Assembly: GCF_019720895.1 (NCBI RefSeq)
Contig: NZ_JAHKSH010000001.1
Span: forward strand, 434,001 to 498,000
DNA length: 64,000 bases
Direction of reading: 5' to 3'
Origin: Microbacterium salitolerans
GTDB lineage: Bacteria; Actinomycetota; Actinomycetes; Actinomycetales; Microbacteriaceae
Shown: positions 17,167 through 26,032 of the stretch, piece after piece
How the letters are laid out: the number at the start of each line of letters is the position of its first letter
Numbering within the stretch: the stretch's first letter is position 1
Program-made: the position numbers and the translations under genes
Notes under the pieces: model-generated
Told to the model about the DNA's origin: nothing
What the model saw: the letters and a program-made list of their open reading frames with translations, nothing else
Databases searched by the model: none

Positions 17167-17283
17167 CGGATCCGCCGGCTCGCCCGACCGCCGGACGGGG
17201 CGTGAGAACGTGTCGGCCGGGCAGTCCTCTTCCGCCCGCGCGCGTCTCAGCTGTCGTCCCGAGGCACGCCGTACGCTGAATCC

Positions 17284-17979
17284 GTGGGAGCGAAGCGCAG
17301 GCCGTCGAAGGCCGTCTATCGTCGGCGGCGACTCGTCGTCGGGGTCTTCGCGCTGCTCGTCCTCGCGGGCATCATCACGGGCGCCGCGTTCGGCGTGCGC
17401 TGGATCGTCGCGGAGCAGCCGTGGCAGAATCTGCCGTTCTTCGGCGAGTCCGCACCCGCGGCCGAAGAGGTCGAAGATCCGATTCCGACCCTGCAGCCGA
17501 CCGACAACCCCGGCGACGGGTCCGACGGCTCGTCCTCGTCGCCCTCCGAGAAGCCCGAGCCCGAGGCCTGCGCGAACGGGGCCCTCAAGGTCGTCGCCGT
17601 CACCGATCAGGACGAGTACGACCCCGGCGAGACACCGAGGATCTCGCTCGAGCTCACGAACGCCGGAGACGTCGACTGCGTCGTCAACGTCGGCACGACG
17701 CAGCAGCGGTTCGAGATCGCGAGCGGTGCCGACACGTGGTGGCGCTCGTCCGACTGCCAGACCGAGCCGTCGGACCACTGGGTGACGATCGCGGCGGGCC
17801 AGACCGTCTCGACGCAGCAGAGCGACGACCGGGCCTTCACCTGGGACCGCACCCGCTCGAGCGTGTCCACGTGCGACGCCGCGGAGCGCCCGTCGGCCAT
17901 CGGCGGGGGAGCGACATACTCCCTCACGGTGCAGCTCGGCGAGGTCGTCTCCCAGCCCACGACGTTCCTGCTGTACTGA
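17284..17979 (+). CDS. Single-pass membrane protein with extracellular Ig-like domain
   Basis: 231 residues from a GTG, with a -10-like TACGCT only six bases upstream (leaderless). A basic start, a membrane helix (about 17-40, 'LVVGVFALLVLAGIITGAAFGV'-type split), an acidic/serine linker rich in Asp, Pro and Ser, then a beta-rich extracytoplasmic domain with four Cys that could form two disulfides ('NAGDVDCVVN', 'SSDCQTE', 'VSTCDAA'). No enzyme motif. Of the kind annotated as DUF4232-like or hypothetical in Microbacteriaceae. Function unknown. Confidence 0.72.
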   Translation: MGAKRRPSKAVYRRRRLVVGVFALLVLAGIITGAAFGVRWIVAEQPWQNLPFFGESAPAAEEVEDPIPTLQPTDNPGDGSDGSSSSPSEKPEPEACANGALKVVAVTDQDEYDPGETPRISLELTNAGDVDCVVNVGTTQQRFEIASGADTWWRSSDCQTEPSDHWVTIAAGQTVSTQQSDDRAFTWDRTRSSVSTCDAAERPSAIGGGATYSLTVQLGEVVSQPTTFLLY

Positions 17980-18020
17980 CGCGATTCGTGACGGATCCGC
18001 GCGAAACGTAGGCTGGATCC

Positions 18021-18431
18021 ATGGCCAAGAAGCGGAAGAAGTCGGTGGCTGCGGATCCGGAGCAGTTCCGCTCGGAGGCGCTCGCGCAGGCGCTCGAGAA
18101 GCAGGACATGGCGGCCGTCGCACTCGCACTGCGCAACGGCAACACCGTCGTACCTCTGATCAAGCCCGGCTCCCGCGACAACCCGCTCGACGGCGGCGAG
18201 GTGTGGACGTTCCGCGACCCGAAGACGGGCGACGTCGCGCTGCTGCTGTTCAGCGACGCCCGCAACAAGCCCGAGAACCTCCCGCCGGGTGTCGGCGCGT
18301 ACTCGCCCGCCTGGCTGACGGGCTTCCTCACGCAGTACCGCGACACGATCACCACGGTGTTCCTCGACATCGCCGGCCCCCACCCGATGCAGGCATCGCC
18401 CGGCGACCTGCTGGAGATCCTCGAGGCGTAG
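18021..18431 (+). CDS. SseB-like N-terminal domain protein
   Basis: 136 residues. A basic N-terminus (MAKKRKKS) is followed by a single SseB-type domain: 'LAQALEKQDMAAVALALRNG', 'VPLIKPG', 'DVALLLFSDARNKPENLPPG' and 'GPHPMQASPGDLLEIL'. The family is common in actinobacteria and its role is not established. TAGGCT sits six bases before the ATG, indicating leaderless transcription. Monocistronic. Confidence 0.68.
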   Translation: MAKKRKKSVAADPEQFRSEALAQALEKQDMAAVALALRNGNTVVPLIKPGSRDNPLDGGEVWTFRDPKTGDVALLLFSDARNKPENLPPGVGAYSPAWLTGFLTQYRDTITTVFLDIAGPHPMQASPGDLLEILEA

Positions 18432-18489
18432 GCCCGCGTCTGCGGCGCCGCGCTGACCCGGCGCCGTGAAGGCTCGGCGCCTCACCCCC

Positions 18490-18690
18490 GTGTCCCACAA
18501 CACGCCCTTATCCCCTCGGCGTGACGGCGTGTTGTGGGACATGGGTGGGGGTGTTGGCCGTGCGTGTCCCGGGACACGCCGTTATTCCGTCCGGTTGACG
18601 GCGTGTTGTGGGACATGGGTGGGGGTGTTGGCCGTGCGTGTCCCGGGACACGCCGTTATCTCCTCGGCGTGACGGCGTGTTGTGGGACAC
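18490..18690. repeat. Palindromic repeat family B, copies 1-3 in tandem
   Basis: Three hairpins (18490-18541, 18564-18615, 18638-18690) with arms GTGTCCCACAACACGCC-type and GGCGTGTTGTGGGACA-type. The left arms of copies 2 and 3 read GTGTCCCGGGACACGCCG. The identical spacer ATGGGTGGGGGTGTTGGCC separates them, giving a 74-base period. 64 bases starting at 18522 recur unchanged from 18596. They lie between convergent 3' ends of the SseB-like and MFS genes and may act as bidirectional terminators. Confidence 0.85.
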
Positions 18691-18700
18691 GGCGGATCCG

Positions 18701-20056
18701 CTACCCCACGTCGGCGGCGGGCGCGCGGGTGCGGATCCCGAGCCACGACACGATTCCGCCGGCGGCGAGAAGCACGGCGACGACGATGCAGGCCCGGTGG
18801 AATCCCTCGAGGTCGAGAGATCCGCCCACGATCGTGCCGATGGCGGCGACCGCGATGAGTCCCGCGACGCGCGAGATCGCGTTGTTGACGGCGCTCGCGA
18901 TGCCGCTGCGTGCGGGGTCGATCGCACCGAGGATCGTCGACGTCAGCGGCGACACCGTGATCGTCAGGCCGAGTCCGAACACGATCATGGACGGCAGTAC
19001 CTGCCACCAGTAGTTGAAGTCGTCCGACACGGTCAGGAGCAGCAGCGATCCGATCCCCATGAGGATCGGCCCGACCGTCATGAACCACCTCGCGCCCCAC
19101 CTGCCGGCGAGCGCTCCGACGCGCGAGCTGAGCAGGATCATGAGGATCGTGACGGGCAGACTCGCCAGCCCGGCGAGGGTCGCCGAGAGCCCTGCGCCCT
19201 CCTGCAGGTAGATCGCCACGACGAATCCGTTGAGCGCGAGCGCGGCGTAGACGAAGGTCGTGGCGACGTTGCCCGTCCAGAAGTTGCGCACGCGGAACAG
19301 ATCGAGGGGCATGATCGGCGACCGCGCCGTGCGCTGCCGCAGGAGGAACAGAGCGAACATGACGGCGCCCGCGACGAGTGGCACGACGATCGCGGGGTGT
19401 CCCCACCCGAGCCGCGGCTGCTCGATGAACGCGAAGACGAGCCCGCCGAGTCCGAAGGTGCACAGCGCGGCGCCGAGGACGTCGATGCGTGCGTCGGGGC
19501 GCCGCTCCGGATCCCGGACCCCGCGCACGAGCCACAGCGTCACGCCGATCGGGATCACGTTGATGAGGAACGCGAGTCGCCAGCTCGCGAGGTCGACGAG
19601 CGCCCCGCCGATGACGGGTCCGACGACCATGGCGCCCGTCGTGAACGACGTCCACGTGCCGATGGCCTTCGCCTGCGCCGCCCCGGAGAACGTGGAGGTG
19701 ATGAGCGCGAGCGAGCTCGGGACGAGGAACGCGCCGGCCGCACCCTGCGCGAGGCGGGCGATGACGAGGATCAGCGGATCCGGTGCGACGGCGATCGCGA
19801 TCGACGCGACTCCGAAGCCGACGAGGCCGATGCGCAGGACGAGCGCGCGTCCGAACGCGTCGCTGACGGATCCGGCCACGAGCATGAGCGCGCCGAGCGT
19901 GATGAGATACCCGTCGACGACCCACTGCTGTGTCGACAGCCCGCCGCCGAGCTCGCGGTCGATCGCAGGCAGGGCGACATTCACCACGGTGCCGTCGAGG
20001 AACGAGACGAACGAGGCGAGGATCGCGATCCACAGGACCCGGGTGGAGTGTGTCAC
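18701..20056 (-). CDS. MFS transporter, DHA2 family (14-helix drug:H+ antiporter type)
   Basis: 451 residues from a GTG at 20056. Earlier in-frame codons lie in a palindromic repeat. First helix 'VLWIAILASFVSFLDGTVVN' contains the DHA2 motif 'LDGTVVNVALPAI'. 'GYLITLGALMLVAGSVSDAFGR' is MFS motif A, and 'RLAQGAAGAFLVPSSLALI' is motif B. Members export drugs, dyes or metabolites. Substrate unknown and no regulator gene adjoins it. The 3' end is four bases short of the family B repeats. Confidence 0.87.
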   Translation of the reverse strand: MTHSTRVLWIAILASFVSFLDGTVVNVALPAIDRELGGGLSTQQWVVDGYLITLGALMLVAGSVSDAFGRALVLRIGLVGFGVASIAIAVAPDPLILVIARLAQGAAGAFLVPSSLALITSTFSGAAQAKAIGTWTSFTTGAMVVGPVIGGALVDLASWRLAFLINVIPIGVTLWLVRGVRDPERRPDARIDVLGAALCTFGLGGLVFAFIEQPRLGWGHPAIVVPLVAGAVMFALFLLRQRTARSPIMPLDLFRVRNFWTGNVATTFVYAALALNGFVVAIYLQEGAGLSATLAGLASLPVTILMILLSSRVGALAGRWGARWFMTVGPILMGIGSLLLLTVSDDFNYWWQVLPSMIVFGLGLTITVSPLTSTILGAIDPARSGIASAVNNAISRVAGLIAVAAIGTIVGGSLDLEGFHRACIVVAVLLAAGGIVSWLGIRTRAPAADVG

Positions 20057-20087
20057 GCCGGTCAGCGTACGCCGACGGCGGGCCCCG

Positions 20088-20154
20088 GTGAGGAGAAGTG
20101 CGCATCTGCGGATCCTGGGGCCGAATCCGTCCTCAGCTGTGCGCATCTCCTCGC
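20088..20154. repeat. Palindromic repeat family C, copy 1
   Basis: Outer arms GTGAGGAGAAGTGCGCA and TGTGCGCATCTCCTCGC, with an inner GGATCC...CCTCA segment. Same design as the copies at 22721, 22817, 23762 and 23923. It lies in the gap between the MFS exporter and radA. Confidence 0.7.
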
Positions 20155-20259
20155 GGCGGCGCGCGCCCCGTACGCGATCGGAGAGGATCCTTCACCCGCG
20201 GGACCGTGGCATGGCACGCGGATCCTTCGTTTGTCAGACGTGCCGCCTAGCCTGATTCC

Positions 20260-21618
20260 ATGGCTTCGAAACGCTCCGCATCTCCCGCGTACGTCTGCAG
20301 CGAGTGCGGGTGGACGACCATGAAGTGGGTCGGTCGCTGCGGCGAGTGCCAGCAGTGGGGCTCCGTCGTCGAGCAGGGGCAGAAGCAGGGCGTCGCCGCG
20401 CGCGGCGTGCAGTCGCTGGCGCCGACGGCGGCTGCGAGGCCCATCACGCAGGTCGAGACGAAGGACGCGCCGCGTCGCACGAGCGGCGTCGGCGAGTTCG
20501 ACCGGGTGTTGGGCGGCGGCGTCGTGCCGGGTGCGGCGGTGCTGCTGTCGGGCGAGCCGGGCGTCGGAAAGTCCACGCTGCTGCTCGAGGTCGCGGCCCG
20601 GGCGGCGCGCGAGGGGCGACGCGTGCTCTACGTCAGCGCCGAGGAGTCCGTGGCCCAGGTGCGCCTGCGCGCCGAGCGCACGGGCGCGATGGTGGACGAC
20701 CTGTTCCTCGCGAGCGAGAGCGACCTCGCGACAGTGCTCGGCCACATCGACGCCGTCGAGCCCGAGCTGCTCATCGTCGATTCGGTGCAGACCATCGCCT
20801 CGGGCGAGCAGGACGGCGCGGCGGGCATGCCGGGGCAGGTGCGCGAGGTCGCCTCCACGCTCATCCGCGTCGCCAAGCACCGTGCGCTGCCGGTGATCCT
20901 CGTCGGCCACGTCACGAAAGACGGGCAGGTCGCCGGGCCGCGCGTGCTCGAGCACCTCGTCGACGTCGTGTGCCACTTCGAGGGCGATCGCCAGACGTCG
21001 CTGCGCTTCATCCGCGCGCTCAAGAACCGCTTCGGCCCGACCGACGAGGTGGGCTGCTTCGAGATGACGGGCGACGGCATCCGCGAGGTCCCGGATCCGT
21101 CGGGCATGTTCCTCTCGCAGGGCGAGCCCGAACCCGGCACCTGCGTCGGCATCGCGCTCGAGGGCCGACGCGTGCTCCCCGTCGAGGTGCAGGCGCTCAC
21201 CATCCCGACCGGTGCCCCCAACCCACGCCGCATCGTGCACGGCGTCGACTCGTCGCGCGTGGCGATGGTGCTCGCCGTGCTCGAACGTCGCGCCGGCATC
21301 AAGACGAGCGATCAGGACGTCTACGTCTCGACTGTCGGCGGCGTGACATTCACCGAGCCCGCGGCCGACCTCGCCATCGCGATCGCGGTCGCCGGATCCC
21401 TGCGCAACTGGGCCGTCCCTCGCGACATCGCGGCCGCCGGCGAGCTCTCCCTCGCCGGAGAGGTGCGTCCCGTCACCCAGGCCACCCAGCGCCGCGCCGA
21501 GGCCGGCCGCCTCGGCTACTCCCGCGTCATCGACGACCGATCCGGCAAGCTCCGCGCCGCCCTCGACGACGTCCGCGCCCACAGGCCCGCGAAGCTCGAA
21601 GACGTCCCGCAGTTCTGA
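20260..21618 (+). CDS. radA: DNA repair protein RadA
   Basis: 452 residues, full length. Four-Cys zinc finger C13-x2-C16...C27-x2-C30. RecA-like core with Walker A GEPGVGKST (98-106) and the RadA-specific KNRFG (255-259). The Lon-protease-like C-terminal domain follows ('PGLDLAVALA' equivalent reads 'PAADLAIAIAVAGS'). It processes recombination intermediates and helps branch migration. TAGCCT six bases upstream of the ATG suggests leaderless transcription. Confidence 0.97.
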   Translation: MASKRSASPAYVCSECGWTTMKWVGRCGECQQWGSVVEQGQKQGVAARGVQSLAPTAAARPITQVETKDAPRRTSGVGEFDRVLGGGVVPGAAVLLSGEPGVGKSTLLLEVAARAAREGRRVLYVSAEESVAQVRLRAERTGAMVDDLFLASESDLATVLGHIDAVEPELLIVDSVQTIASGEQDGAAGMPGQVREVASTLIRVAKHRALPVILVGHVTKDGQVAGPRVLEHLVDVVCHFEGDRQTSLRFIRALKNRFGPTDEVGCFEMTGDGIREVPDPSGMFLSQGEPEPGTCVGIALEGRRVLPVEVQALTIPTGAPNPRRIVHGVDSSRVAMVLAVLERRAGIKTSDQDVYVSTVGGVTFTEPAADLAIAIAVAGSLRNWAVPRDIAAAGELSLAGEVRPVTQATQRRAEAGRLGYSRVIDDRSGKLRAALDDVRAHRPAKLEDVPQF

Positions 21619-21989
21619 GGGCACCTCGGGGGCAGTGCGGCCGGGGGGGGGCGTCGCCTCCTGATTGACGAAACGGAACATCGCACGTCTTCGGCCGGTG
21701 AACAAGGCAGTCGTGGTGGCCACCTCGACCCGAATGACACTCGGGCACGTCAGCCCTGGCCGGCTTGGGGGCTTTCGCTGCGCCGGTGGCAGACACTCCG
21801 TCGGGACTGTCGACGTCGTCTCGGACGCTGTCGCAGAGCAGTGACTCACACAGATCTCGTGATCTCGATGCTCTGCGCCACGTCAGTCGCTTCGCGGAGA
21901 TGACCTCCATGGTCTGAAGTGGGCTGTTCGTCTGGAGCCGAATGACGTACTCTCCTACTCGCCAGTAGACCAATATTCAGGAGGCAACG
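21619..21989. other. Gene-free stretch between radA and the excalibur gene
   Basis: 371 bases without a credible gene. It holds a run of nine G at 21643-21651 and an inverted repeat GCAGAGCA (21833-21840) / TGCTCTGC (21869-21876) enclosing a smaller GATCTC duplication. The AT-richer last 60 bases presumably carry the promoter of the next gene, whose AGGAGG is at 21979-21984. Confidence 0.5.
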
Positions 21990-22583
21990 GTGTCCGAGAA
22001 TCCGAGATTCTTACAGCGGTCGATGTCGCGAAAGATCGGAGTCGTGCTCGGAGGCGTTGCGCTCGCGCTCGGAATCGGCGTGGGAGCGGCAAGCGGAGCT
22101 GCCGGCCAGGCGGGCGAGGTGGACGACCTCCGAGTCGAGAACGCGCAGATCGCAGAAGAACTGTCGACGGCGCAGACCGCGGCAGTCGACGCGGAAGAGG
22201 CTGCCGGTGATGCGGAAGAGGCGGCGGGAGAAGCAGCGGAGCAGACAGAAGAGCTGAGCGCTCGCGTGGCGGAGCTCGAGAAGAAGCTCGACGAGCAGAC
22301 GGACGAAACGGCCGCGAAGCAGAAGAAGATCGATGAGGCGGCGGCTCTCGTCGGAGAGCGTGACGCGCGCATTCAGGAGCTCGAGGCAGAAGTCGCCGCG
22401 GCATCGACCGTCGCGCCGCCGACCTACGAAGAACCCCAGACGTATGAAGAGCCGCAGAGCCCTGCGGCCTACTACGACAACTGCACCGCAGCTCGCGACG
22501 CGGGAGCCGCGCCCGTGCGGGTCGGCGACCCAGGATACGGCCCGCATCTCGATCGTGACGGAGACGGCATCGGCTGCGAGTGA
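21990..22583 (+). CDS. Secreted/anchored coiled-coil protein with C-terminal excalibur domain
   Basis: 197 residues from a GTG five bases after AGGAGG. N-terminal signal or anchor helix (about 15-40, 'IGVVLGGVALALGIGVGAA'). A long alanine/glutamate coiled coil (about 45-140, 'VAELEKKLDEQTDETAAK') and a Pro/Tyr/Glu linker follow. The excalibur calcium-binding domain (about 160-197) reads 'YDNCTAARDAGAAP...DRDGDGIGCE', with the DxDxDG loop between two Cys. Excalibur domains occur on surface proteins and nucleases of Gram-positive bacteria. Probably an extracellular structural or binding protein. Confidence 0.85.
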   Translation: MSENPRFLQRSMSRKIGVVLGGVALALGIGVGAASGAAGQAGEVDDLRVENAQIAEELSTAQTAAVDAEEAAGDAEEAAGEAAEQTEELSARVAELEKKLDEQTDETAAKQKKIDEAAALVGERDARIQELEAEVAAASTVAPPTYEEPQTYEEPQSPAAYYDNCTAARDAGAAPVRVGDPGYGPHLDRDGDGIGCE

Positions 22584-22720
22584 GCCGTCTCCTCGGATGC
22601 CCCCCCTCGCGGAGGACGGTGTGGATGTCGGCAGAAGGGGCAGCGCTCCCCGCGTCGCCGGATGATCCTGGTCCGCTCATGGTGCGCGAGGCTCGCACGG
22701 TTCGACTGAGTGCGTGCCGT

Positions 22721-22886
22721 TGTGAGGAGATGTGCGGGCTTGAGGAGGGATCCGGGGTGAAGGGTCCTCGGATGTGCACCTCTCCTCGGGAGTGTGTGAG
22801 GGGATCCGCGTGCCCTCGTGAGGAGATGTGCAGACCTGAGGAGGGATCCCCGGTCCGGCGTCCTCAGATCGGCACATCTCCTCACG
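22721..22886. repeat. Palindromic repeat family C, copies 2 and 3
   Basis: Copies at 22721-22790 and 22817-22886. Each has outer arms GTGAGGAGATGTGC / GCAC(A/C)TCTCCTC and inner arms TGAGGAGGGATCC / GGGTCCTC or CGTCCTCA. They fill most of the 313-base gap between the excalibur gene and the convergent SRPBCC gene. Nothing else is recognised there. Confidence 0.8.
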
Positions 22887-22896
22887 AGCGCGCGGC

Positions 22897-23364
22897 TCAC
22901 CCCTCGACGAGGGCGATGAGCTGGTCGGCGACGGTGCCCCAGCCCTCCGCGAACCCGAGTTCCTGGTGGCGAGCGCGTGCTGCCGGATCCCCATGCCGGG
23001 CGACGACGCGGTACAGCGTGCCGTCGGGGTGCTCGGTGAGGGTGAACTCTCCCGTGACCGCGACGGGCTGAGGGGTGGCGGGGTGCCAGGTGCTGTCGAG
23101 CGCATTCGTGAACACGATCCGCTCCTCCGGCTCGGCGATGAGGAACACGGCGTCCATGTGCGGGGTGTAGGTCGCGCCGTCGTCCATGCTCATCTGCGTG
23201 ACGAGCCCGCCGCCCGGGCGCACGTCGAGGGCGTCGACGCGCCCGACGATCGGATCCGGCAGCCACCAGCGCGCGAACAGCGCGGGATCCGTCCAGGCGC
23301 GCCAGATCGCCGATCGAGGCGCGCGGATGATGCGCTCAAGGGAGAGGTCGAGTTCGGGGTTCAT
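22897..23364 (-). CDS. SRPBCC (AHSA1/START-like) protein
   Basis: 155 residues with the AHSA1 opening 'LSLERIIRAPRSAIWRAWTDPALFARWW', 'DVRPGGG' in the middle and 'GFAEGWGTVADQLIALV' at the end. This is a helix-grip fold that binds hydrophobic ligands. The ATG overlaps the stop of the ArsR-type gene by four bases. ArsR/SRPBCC pairs of this kind are very common in actinobacteria and their role is mostly unstudied. Confidence 0.88.
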   Translation of the reverse strand: MNPELDLSLERIIRAPRSAIWRAWTDPALFARWWLPDPIVGRVDALDVRPGGGLVTQMSMDDGATYTPHMDAVFLIAEPEERIVFTNALDSTWHPATPQPVAVTGEFTLTEHPDGTLYRVVARHGDPAARARHQELGFAEGWGTVADQLIALVEG

Positions 23365-23699
23365 GATGTCTCCTCGGGGAGTTCCGTGACGAGCAGCTCG
23401 AGGCGGTCCGTGCGCTCCTCCCAGAGGCGCCGCTGGTCGTCGAGCCACCCGTCGATGAGATCGAGGCGTTCGCGGTTCAGCGTGCAGGTGCGCACGCGTC
23501 CGCGTTTCGCCGTGGCGATGAGGCCGCTCGCCTCGAGAGTGCGCACGTGCTTGAGGAACGACGGCAGCGCCATGGTGAAGGCGTCCGCCAGCTCGCTCAC
23601 AGTGCGGGGGCCGCGGCCCAGGCGCCGCACGACATCGCGGCGCGTCGGATCCGCCAGCGCGCCGAGCACGCTGTCGAGCCCCGACGAATACTTATCCAT
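23361..23699 (-). CDS. ArsR-family HTH regulator (SRPBCC-associated)
   Basis: 112 residues, a winged helix: 'LGALADPTRRDVVRRLGRG', 'TVSELADAFTMALPSFLKHV' and 'LEASGLIATAKRGRVRTCTL'. No metal-binding Cys pair, so it is not the classical arsenic sensor. The start at 23699 is preferred to an in-frame ATG 30 bases upstream because a promoter (TTGTCC-17-TATAGT) overlaps that earlier codon and places the transcript start at the 23699 ATG. Coupled to the SRPBCC gene; the pair forms one unit. Confidence 0.9.
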   Translation of the reverse strand: MDKYSSGLDSVLGALADPTRRDVVRRLGRGPRTVSELADAFTMALPSFLKHVRTLEASGLIATAKRGRVRTCTLNRERLDLIDGWLDDQRRLWEERTDRLELLVTELPEETS

Positions 23700-23706
23700 G
23701 TGGCTA

Positions 23707-23735
23707 ACTATAGGGTTGGTGTCGCGCATGGACAA
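23707..23735 (-). promoter_or_regulatory. Leaderless promoter of the ArsR/SRPBCC pair
   Basis: Minus-strand -35 TTGTCC (23730-23735), 17-base spacer, -10 TATAGT (23707-23712), then seven bases to the ATG. No ribosome-binding site fits, so the mRNA should begin at or next to the start codon. Confidence 0.7.
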
Positions 23736-23761
23736 CAGGTGCGCACGGATCCCCGCACCTT

Positions 23762-23991
23762 CTTGAGCAGATGTGCCGTGCTGAGGAAGGATCCAGGGGT
23801 GCGGGTCCTCGGGAGTGCACATCTCCGCAGGAGCGCGCGGATCCCCGCCGGCACCAGAGGCGTGGGGTGAGGAGGGGCCAGGAGGCATCCGGGAGCGCGC
23901 GTGTTCGCGGATCCACGCACCTTCTTGAGGAGATGTGCGGTGCTGAGGACGGATCCCCACCCGAACGTCCTCACTCGTGCACATCTCCTCC
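23762..23991. repeat. Palindromic repeat family C, copies 4 and 5
   Basis: Copies at 23762-23831 and 23923-23991, each TTGAG(C/G)AGATGTGC...TGAGGA-GGATCC...TCCTC...GTGCACATCTCC. Between them lies only GC-rich sequence with two G/A-rich runs. Together with the ArsR promoter they fill the 325-base gap before ldh. Confidence 0.8.
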
Positions 23992-24024
23992 GGACCGCGC
24001 GGGACAGCCGGGGCGCTCGGGCCC

Positions 24025-24981
24025 CTACGCCCCGCGCACCTGATCCGCCGTGTCGGTCAGGGTGTCGGCCGAGGCGCGCAGGAGCGCCAGCTCGTCGTCC
24101 GACATGCGCGTCTCGGTGACGGGGAAGGCGCCGTGGCGATTCACGATGCTCGGCACAGACATCGCGACTCCCGAGATGCCGTGGAAGTCGTTCAGCACGG
24201 GGGAGACGGGGAGGACCGCGTGCTCGTCGCGCAGGATCGCCTCGGTGATGCGCGTGGCGGACAGGCCGATCGCGTAGTTGGTGGATCCCTTGCCCTCGAT
24301 GATCTTGTACGCGGCCGTGCGCACGTCGTGCGCGATCTGGTCGAGTTCGTCGCGCGCGAAGACCAGCTCGCCGTCGCGCTTCCACTCGAGCAGCGGCACC
24401 GGGCCGATCGCGGCGCTCGACCAGAGCGGGAACTCGGTGTCGCCGTGCTCGCCCGCGATGTGGGCGTGGACGGAGCGCGCTGCGACGCCCGCTCGTTCGG
24501 CGAGACGCCAGCGCAGACGCGAGGTGTCGAGCACGCATCCTGAGGCGAACATGCGCGCGGGGTCGATGCCGGTCTGCTCGACGGCGAGCATCGTGAGCAC
24601 GTCGCACGGGTTCGTGACGATGACGAAGATCGCGTCGGGCGAGGCCTCGACGAGCTGCGGGATCATCGTCGAGAAGATGCGCGCGTTCGTGCCGATGAGT
24701 TCGAGGCGTGTCTGACCCGGCTTCTGCGCCGCGCCGGCCGTGACGATGACGACGTGCGAGCCCGACGTGTCGGCGACGTTGCTCGACCCCACGACCGAGC
24801 TGGATCCCGTGAACATCGCTCCGTGCGCCAGATCGAGGGCCTCGGCCTCGACACGCGCGGCGTTGATGTCGTAGAGCACGACGTTGCGTGCGGCGCCGCG
24901 GATGAGGGTGGCGTATGCCGTGGCGGATCCGACGGATCCCGCACCGACGATGGTGACTTTCGGACTCTCGATGACGGCCAT
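24025..24981 (-). CDS. ldh: L-lactate dehydrogenase
   Basis: 318 residues. NAD-binding GAGSVG (13-18), 'VTNPCDVLT' (122-130), 'LDTSRLR' (151-157), and the catalytic His179 in 'AGEHGDTE'. Gln87 in 'QKPGQTR' marks lactate rather than malate specificity, since malate dehydrogenases have Arg there. It interconverts pyruvate and L-lactate with NADH in the cytoplasm. Start ATG at 24981. Monocistronic, divergent from the DUF899 gene. Confidence 0.93.
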   Translation of the reverse strand: MAVIESPKVTIVGAGSVGSATAYATLIRGAARNVVLYDINAARVEAEALDLAHGAMFTGSSSVVGSSNVADTSGSHVVIVTAGAAQKPGQTRLELIGTNARIFSTMIPQLVEASPDAIFVIVTNPCDVLTMLAVEQTGIDPARMFASGCVLDTSRLRWRLAERAGVAARSVHAHIAGEHGDTEFPLWSSAAIGPVPLLEWKRDGELVFARDELDQIAHDVRTAAYKIIEGKGSTNYAIGLSATRITEAILRDEHAVLPVSPVLNDFHGISGVAMSVPSIVNRHGAFPVTETRMSDDELALLRASADTLTDTADQVRGA

Positions 24982-25180
24982 GTCGCCATCCTGGCAGGGC
25001 GTCCGCAGGGGCGGAAGAGTGCGCTGAGGCGCGGCTCCGCCCGCGCGCCGCGCCGTCACGATCCGCCGCGCGCCGCCATGCCGCCTTCCGTGCGACGATC
25101 GTCAGCGGCTGACCGGATCCCGTTGACGCCCCCGCGCCCCGCGCGCACACTGGGAGCGCCGCGTGCGAAGGAGCGTCGTT

Positions 25181-25870
25181 ATGTCCACTGCGAACCCTCT
25201 CCCACCCGTCGTCGACGCCGAGACCTGGCGAGGGGAGCTCGCCGAGCTGCGCGTGCGCGAGAAGGCGGCGACGCGCGAGCTCGACGCGATCGCCGCGCAG
25301 CGTCGCCGTCTGCCGATGGTCGAGCTGCCCGAGTACACGCTCATGAGCGCCGACGGACCCGTGCGCCTGGCCGACGTCTTCGACGGGCGATCCCAGCTGA
25401 TCACCTATCACCATATGTGGAACCCCGGCGCCCGGTGGCAGTGCCCCGGCTGCACGGGCTGGACATCGCAGTTCACGCGGCTCGACTTCCTCGAGCAGTA
25501 CGACGCACGCTTCGTCATCGTCACGAACGGACCGATCGAGGAGGCCCTCGCCTACCGCGAGAGGGTCGGCAACCAGATGACCTGGTACTCGAGCGCCGAC
25601 AGCTCGTTCGGCGCCGACATGGGCGCGCCTCCCGGCGCGGGCTTCGCCGTCAACGCGTTCCTGCGCGACGGCGACACCGTCTATCGCACGTGGCACACCG
25701 ACGGCCGCGGCACGGAGCAGCTCGGTCACGTCCACGGGCTGATCGACGTGCTGCCCTACGGGCGCCAGGAGGAGTGGCAGGACTCTCCCGACGGGTGGCC
25801 CCAGCACGCCACGTACTCGGAGGGGATCACCTCGAAGGAGATCGGGCGTCTCTACGGCGCCGAAGCCTGA
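25181..25870 (+). CDS. DUF899 (thioredoxin-like) protein
   Basis: 229 residues. N-terminal helix with 'WRGELAELRVREKAATRELD', then the DUF899 core: 'LPMVELPEYTL', 'LITYHHMWNP' and 'CPGCTGWTSQF' (a CxxC pair where thioredoxins have their active site). Next come 'DARFVIVTNGPIEEALAYRERVG' and the usual 'YGRQEEWQDSPDGWPQ' tail. Of thioredoxin fold and probably redox-active, but no substrate is known. GGAG precedes the ATG at 25181; an in-frame ATG six codons earlier has no such site. Confidence 0.88.
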   Translation: MSTANPLPPVVDAETWRGELAELRVREKAATRELDAIAAQRRRLPMVELPEYTLMSADGPVRLADVFDGRSQLITYHHMWNPGARWQCPGCTGWTSQFTRLDFLEQYDARFVIVTNGPIEEALAYRERVGNQMTWYSSADSSFGADMGAPPGAGFAVNAFLRDGDTVYRTWHTDGRGTEQLGHVHGLIDVLPYGRQEEWQDSPDGWPQHATYSEGITSKEIGRLYGAEA

Positions 25871-26032
25871 CCTGGCCCGGGGGGGGGCAGTCGTGAGGTC
25901 TCCGGTCTCCGCGCGTCCTCCTGACCCCTCCCATCCGCCGCCCGACGGATCCGCGTGCGGCGGGGTCGTCCGCGGTGCCGCCGAATACTGGCAGGGTTGT
26001 TCCTGGGCGCCCGCCCGCTGATGCGAAGGAGC

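Noticed and set aside
18490-18690. Tandem repeats as a CRISPR array
   Set aside because: Only three units, each unit is itself a long palindrome, spacers are identical to one another, and no cas genes are near.
23361-23729. Upstream ATG for the ArsR-type gene at 23729
   Set aside because: It lies inside the -35/spacer of a good promoter and has no ribosome site; the leaderless ATG at 23699 explains the data better.
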